Positions 40,651-40,959 of a stretch of DNA of 40,959 nt are shown piece after piece; the first letter of the stretch is position 1; each line of letters starts with the position of its first letter. A program made the position numbers and the translations under genes. The notes below the pieces were generated by a model that was given only the letters and a program-made list of their open reading frames with translations, made no database searches and had not been told where the DNA came from. This DNA is from a virus. The stretch is from IMG/VR virus record IMGVR_UViG_3300037246_002612, positions 1-40,959 of that record; one strand, 5' to 3'.

Positions 40651-40679
40651 GATCGCACGCCTGCGGAGCACGTGCGATC
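40651..40679. repeat. Perfect 9-bp inverted repeat upstream of the HicA-like gene
   Basis: GATCGCACG (40651-40659) and CGTGCGATC (40671-40679) with an 11-base spacer, inside the largest gap (76 bases) of the otherwise overlapping leftward operon. No T-run follows, so an operator or leader hairpin is more likely than a terminator. Confidence 0.65.
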
Positions 40680-40695
40680 AGAGATCCGCTCATCC

Positions 40696-40911
40696 TTATG
40701 CATCGCCAGTCACGTCGGATCCGACGTTGAAGGCGTTGTGCGAATCGAGGCTGCGGCGACCGCTCATCTTTGGCTTGAGAAGCTTGCGTCGCATGAGATC
40801 TTCCTCGGTCGCTTTGCCTTCGCGAACCTTCGTGCGCATCGCTTGGTAGTGCCCATGGCACAGCCCGCGTGTGCGGACTGAGCCATTGCACTTCGGATAC
40901 ACGCAGGTCAT
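40696..40911 (-). CDS. Small treble-clef-like zinc protein
   Basis: A 71-residue protein. CVYPKC at 3-8 and CHGHY at 18-22 make a likely zinc site, followed by a basic region (MRTKVREGKATEEDLMRRKLLKPK). AAGGAGG lies seven bases before ATG 40911, which overlaps the previous gene's stop as ATGA. Similar small Cys/His proteins are seen in many phages, function unknown. Confidence 0.65.
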   Translation of the reverse strand: MTCVYPKCNGSVRTRGLCHGHYQAMRTKVREGKATEEDLMRRKLLKPKMSGRRSLDSHNAFNVGSDVTGDA

Positions 40912-40959
40912 GACATGGCCTCCTTCGCGCGGTGGAAGGTGTCCACCACCGCTGCCTGC
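40908..40959 (-). CDS. C-terminal end of the small secreted protein (joins position 1)
   Basis: Sixteen codons in frame (QAAVVDTFHRAKEAMS) plus one base run to TGA 40910-40908, which overlaps the zinc protein's start as ATGA. The frame is the one that continues the gene beginning at 197 if base 1 is joined to base 40959. Read alone it is a very short fragment; the supporting facts are the frame match, lack of other stops and the coupled start. Confidence 0.6.
   Translation of the reverse strand, partial: QAAVVDTFHRAKEAMS

Noticed and set aside
1-40959. Integrase, tRNA genes and insertion sequences
   Set aside because: I found no recombinase catalytic pattern, no recognisable cloverleaf with its TTCGA-type arm, and no transposase or terminal inverted repeats.

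Overview
This window reads as the complete genome of a short-tailed (podovirus-like) double-stranded DNA phage, cut at an arbitrary point of a circular or circularly permuted map. A leftward gene runs off the left edge without a stop. Joining base 1 to base 40959 keeps its frame, and it then stops 16 codons later with an ATGA overlap onto the next gene. The phage type is inferred from a terminase pair, a portal, a scaffold-like protein, a Mu gpT-like capsid protein, an adaptor and a beta-propeller tail hub, and large ejection-type proteins, with no tape measure, tail tube or sheath. An M15-family endolysin and two small lipoprotein-like genes suggest a Gram-negative host. I see no tRNA, integrase, DNA polymerase or rRNA. 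The GC content looks high, close to 60% by eye.

Layout. (1) Leftward operon, from 3516 down to 1 and on from 40959 to 39586: about 16 small genes, including an endolysin, a winged-helix-like protein, a 13-residue-repeat membrane protein, a Lys-rich protein, zinc-ribbon proteins, a HicA-like protein and secreted or Cys-rich peptides. It ends in a hairpin plus T-run at about 39429-39469. (2) Rightward late region, 3711-32402: terS, terL, small zinc-ribbon proteins, portal, scaffold, decoration candidate, capsid, four tandem beta-helix paralogues, lectin-like and coiled-coil virion proteins, adaptor, tail hub, small fibre-like proteins, GNAT-like protein, S74-tailed protein, two large ejection-type proteins, and spanin-like lysis candidates. 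(3) Leftward recombination operon, 34181-32406: membrane zinc protein, unknown, and an Erf-family annealing protein ending in an SSB-like acidic tip. (4) Rightward early/replication operon, 34249-39430: a small HTH protein, a heavily structured 186-base non-coding stretch, an initiator-like protein whose gene contains five 11-bp iterons, a primase-helicase, a DUF1353 protein, a DUF1064 nuclease-like protein, a thermonuclease, a Gp157-like protein and unknowns.

The genes are very tightly packed. Most neighbours overlap by ATGA, GTGA, TTGA or TAATG, and this decided many of the start codons given here, including several GTG and two TTG starts. Replication is expected to use the phage initiator and primase-helicase with a host polymerase; Erf would anneal or circularise ends. 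Packaging uses TerS/TerL into a capsid that may be decorated by the beta-helix proteins, and the ejection proteins would deliver DNA through the short tail.
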